17,883 nt of DNA from JBGTKH01 sp041744735. Its GTDB lineage: Bacteria; Planctomycetota; Planctomycetia; Pirellulales; Pirellulaceae. Below, piece after piece: positions 16,709 to 17,883 of the stretch; the stretch's first letter is position 1; the number at the start of each line of letters is the position of its first letter. The translations under genes and the position numbers were made by a program. Under the pieces are notes generated by a model that saw nothing but the letters and a program-made list of their open reading frames with translations, was not told the origin of the DNA and searched no databases. The stretch is taken from NCBI GenBank assembly GCA_041744735.1, contig JBGTKH010000173.1, positions 1 through 17,883 of the forward strand, read 5' to 3'.

Positions 16709-17308
16709 TTAATTGATTTCTCGATACGTTGTTTTCAAGACTCTCTCGAGTTCTTCAAGCCATGCGTTGAGTCGCGCGGCCGGGTCGCCGACTTCATTTG
16801 GATGAGCGACCTGGAAGTATCCTTCTCTCGGAACGTGGACTGTCTCTTGAACCACGATGGCGGGAAGAGTGGGAATTGCCATGGCACGGCACGTCACTAC
16901 GATTTCGTCAATCGCGGCTGTTAGGCAAGTCCCGGATAAAGACGTACCAATCAGCGTAGCCGAACTCGCCAGAGTTTGGCCGATCCTCCAAAGTCTGGCG
17001 ACTTCGGCTACGGGTACATTAATAAGCCGGACTTGCCTTAGGCGTGCATCACTCGCAGAGACATCTGCAAATCGCAACGGCAGTTGTGCGGCGAGTTGCC
17101 CGTAGGTAATCAGTACATCGGCGCGCGATCCAGGGACACGAAGGCGAAGTATGTTGTAGACCTCGCGTCCGAGAGATGTAAACGTCAAGTTCTCAGACGG
17201 CCGAATGATTGTGTCGGCACCACTGTCGTCGAAGACATAGGTGATTTGATCGTAAGCGCCGAAATCTGGGCGGTCGGCGCCGGATGGAAGAGGCTGCGAC
17301 GAACTCAT
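16709..17308 (-). CDS. Hypothetical protein, 199 aa, carrying an in-frame palindromic element
   Basis: I chose the ATG complementary to 17306-17308 because a GGAG lies 9 nt upstream on the minus strand; the frame is open to 17380 but that would overlap the DUF6941-like remnant. Residues 1-90 include TFTSLGREVYNILRLRV and DVLITYGQLAAQLP. Residues 91-129 are encoded entirely by palindromic element copy 2. Residues 130-199 continue the native protein: AAIDEIVVTCRAMAIPTLPAIVV, then PREGYFQVAHP and an acidic helix. The pattern (I)TYGQLA ... IVVxCRxxxIPxLPAIVV ... GYF resembles a conserved bacterial module I have seen but cannot name with certainty. Without the insert the protein would be 160 residues. 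It is probably cotranscribed with the remnant just upstream. Whether the product still folds is unknown. Confidence 0.65.
   Translation of the reverse strand: MSSSQPLPSGADRPDFGAYDQITYVFDDSGADTIIRPSENLTFTSLGREVYNILRLRVPGSRADVLITYGQLAAQLPLRFADVSASDARLRQVRLINVPVAEVARLWRIGQTLASSATLIGTSLSGTCLTAAIDEIVVTCRAMAIPTLPAIVVQETVHVPREGYFQVAHPNEVGDPAARLNAWLEELERVLKTTYREIN
16920..17044 (-). mobile_element. Palindromic MITE-like element, copy 2, inserted in a coding sequence
   Basis: This copy is the inverted counterpart of copy 1, with two differences over 125 bp. The core is 16924-17038 (115 bp), flanked by TA at 17039-17040 and 16922-16923. Core plus one TA is 117 bp, exactly 39 codons, so the host gene's frame survives; the flanking codons read ...GAT GCA CGC CTA before and ACA GCC GCG after. 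The internal hairpin arms are 16956-16979 and 16988-17011. The element is also open on the opposite strand, where it encodes a peptide similar to that in the host protein because of its near-palindromic sequence. Confidence 0.75.
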
Positions 17309-17309
17309 G

Positions 17310-17478
17310 TTATGTGACTCCGTAGACTCGAAGCGTCCGCTCGGCGACCCACGCGTCGTCGACCGAAAGCGTGAAGGCATAAAGACCCGGCCGCGGAAAC
17401 CGGATCTGTGTCAGTCGAAAGGAAAGATTCACAACGCGCAAACGCTCGGCTCCTGCGGAGTTTTGAACGTCGCTGCTG
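17310..17478 (-). pseudogene. DUF6941-like gene, 5'-truncated remnant
   Basis: The minus-strand frame ending in TAA at 17312-17310 encodes a C-terminal segment ...VVNLSFRLTQIRFPRPGLYAF, then SVDDAWVAERTLRV. The pattern RFPxPGxYxFxLxVDxxxxAxRxLRV recalls the last strands of DUF6941 proteins, which normally have 130 or more residues. Only about 55 residues remain: upstream the frame runs into the oxidoreductase gene's end in a different frame, and the family's N-terminal half is not found. The stop is 1 bp before the ATG of the 199-aa gene, so the pair was probably an operon. A TTG preceded by AGGAG at suitable spacing could still start a short peptide. The family assignment is from memory and tentative. 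Confidence 0.4.
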
Positions 17479-17883
17479 TCAAGTGTTGATTTCGTAACCG
17501 TTCCGCTGCTTCCTGAAAAGCCAACGCTTCGCTTCCTCATCGCCGACGAACGTCTCAGGCTGCGGGTCCCACTTTAGCTTCCGCCCGAGCCGCATCGAGA
17601 TGTTGGCCAGGTGACAGGCGCTGACGCTGCGGTGTTGGCTGACGACGTCGGAGAGTGGTTGCTGGCGGGTCTTTACGCAGTCAAAGAAGTTGCCCATGTG
17701 ATTGATAATCGCGTCCAGTTTGCCGGTGCGCGGCGGGCGCGAGAGGTTGTCGTGGGCGTAGAGCGAAAACTTTTCGCGCGGCAGCGGGTCATCGGCCAGG
17801 TCTTCGACGGGCTTGCCGGACACGGTGCCGCGGTTGACGAAGATGCGGCCTTGATCGCCCTCGAACATCACGCCGTTGCGGCC
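17479..17883 (-). CDS. Gfo/Idh/MocA family oxidoreductase, C-terminal part (5' end outside window)
   Basis: The last 134 residues are present, read from the window edge to TAA 17481-17479. Features are NGVMFEGDQGRIFVNRG near the start, HMGNFFDCVKTRQQPLSDV, HRSVSACHLANISMRLGRKL, and WDP...FVGDEEAKRWLFRKQRNGYEI at the end. This is the characteristic C-terminal domain of the planctomycetal Gfo/Idh/MocA oxidoreductases, many of which have an N-terminal Tat signal and NAD(P)-binding Rossmann domain; those parts lie beyond 17883. Such proteins oxidise or rearrange sugars or sugar derivatives with NAD(P). The specific substrate cannot be inferred. The frame is open across the right edge, so the GTG at 17871 is an internal codon and not the start. 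Confidence 0.88.
   Translation of the reverse strand, partial: GRNGVMFEGDQGRIFVNRGTVSGKPVEDLADDPLPREKFSLYAHDNLSRPPRTGKLDAIINHMGNFFDCVKTRQQPLSDVVSQHRSVSACHLANISMRLGRKLKWDPQPETFVGDEEAKRWLFRKQRNGYEINT

Noticed and set aside
16552..17044. CRISPR-like repeats
   Set aside because: There are only two copies, inverted and long, with TA flanks and internal palindromes. This is a mobile element pair, not an array.
16857..17105. 82-aa plus-strand frame across element copy 2
   Set aside because: It is mostly the palindromic element read on the opposite strand of a better-supported gene and has no ribosome site.
17309..17380. Earlier start of the 199-aa gene at 17380 (223 aa)
   Set aside because: It would overlap the DUF6941-like frame, and the ATG at 17308 has a GGAG at good spacing.

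Overview
The window looks like chromosomal DNA of a planctomycete, probably of the Pirellulales type. The clues are a Tat-exported DUF1501 protein, a Gfo/Idh/MocA oxidoreductase with the planctomycetal C-terminal domain, a DUF5678-like/retropepsin-like gene pair, two very large secreted membrane-anchored proteins with no recognisable domain, and high-GC palindromic repeats. No rRNA, tRNA or CRISPR array was seen.

Layout. 1-591: the 3' end of a DUF5678-like gene coupled by a 4-bp overlap to a small aspartyl protease. 612-2102: a DUF1501 protein without its usual DUF1549/DUF1553 partner. 2088-2540: a decayed type II toxin-antitoxin locus with an intact small antitoxin-like gene and only the last ~43 codons of a RelE/ParE-like toxin. 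2550-3311 (minus): an unrecognised 253-aa protein with a terminator-like hairpin on its strand just upstream. 3551-4360: an inositol-monophosphatase family enzyme. 4497-15295: two overlapping genes of 1176 and 2423 residues covering 60% of the window. 15296-15571: repeats. 15572-16558: a GT2 polyprenyl-phosphate glycosyltransferase. 16552-17044: two almost identical inverted copies of a palindromic element. 16709-17308 (minus): a small gene carrying one of these copies in frame. 17310-17478 (minus): a DUF6941-like remnant. 17479-17883 (minus): the 3' end of an oxidoreductase.

The main observation is the two-gene giant system. By eye, the 1176-aa protein and each half of the 2423-aa protein share one architecture: export signal ending in Ala-Gln, a hydrophobic/LP motif, long beta-rich extracytoplasmic domains, a conserved pre-membrane segment, then three closely spaced transmembrane helices. 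The 2423-aa protein therefore looks like two such proteins fused, with the second one's signal peptide kept inside (residues 1287-1308) as a fourth membrane segment. The function is unknown; a cell-envelope role is inferred only from topology.

The second observation is the palindromic element. Each copy is flanked by TA on both sides. One sits in the stop codon of the glycosyltransferase gene and regenerates it; the other adds exactly 39 codons to a coding sequence without breaking the frame, reminiscent of the Rickettsia palindromic elements.
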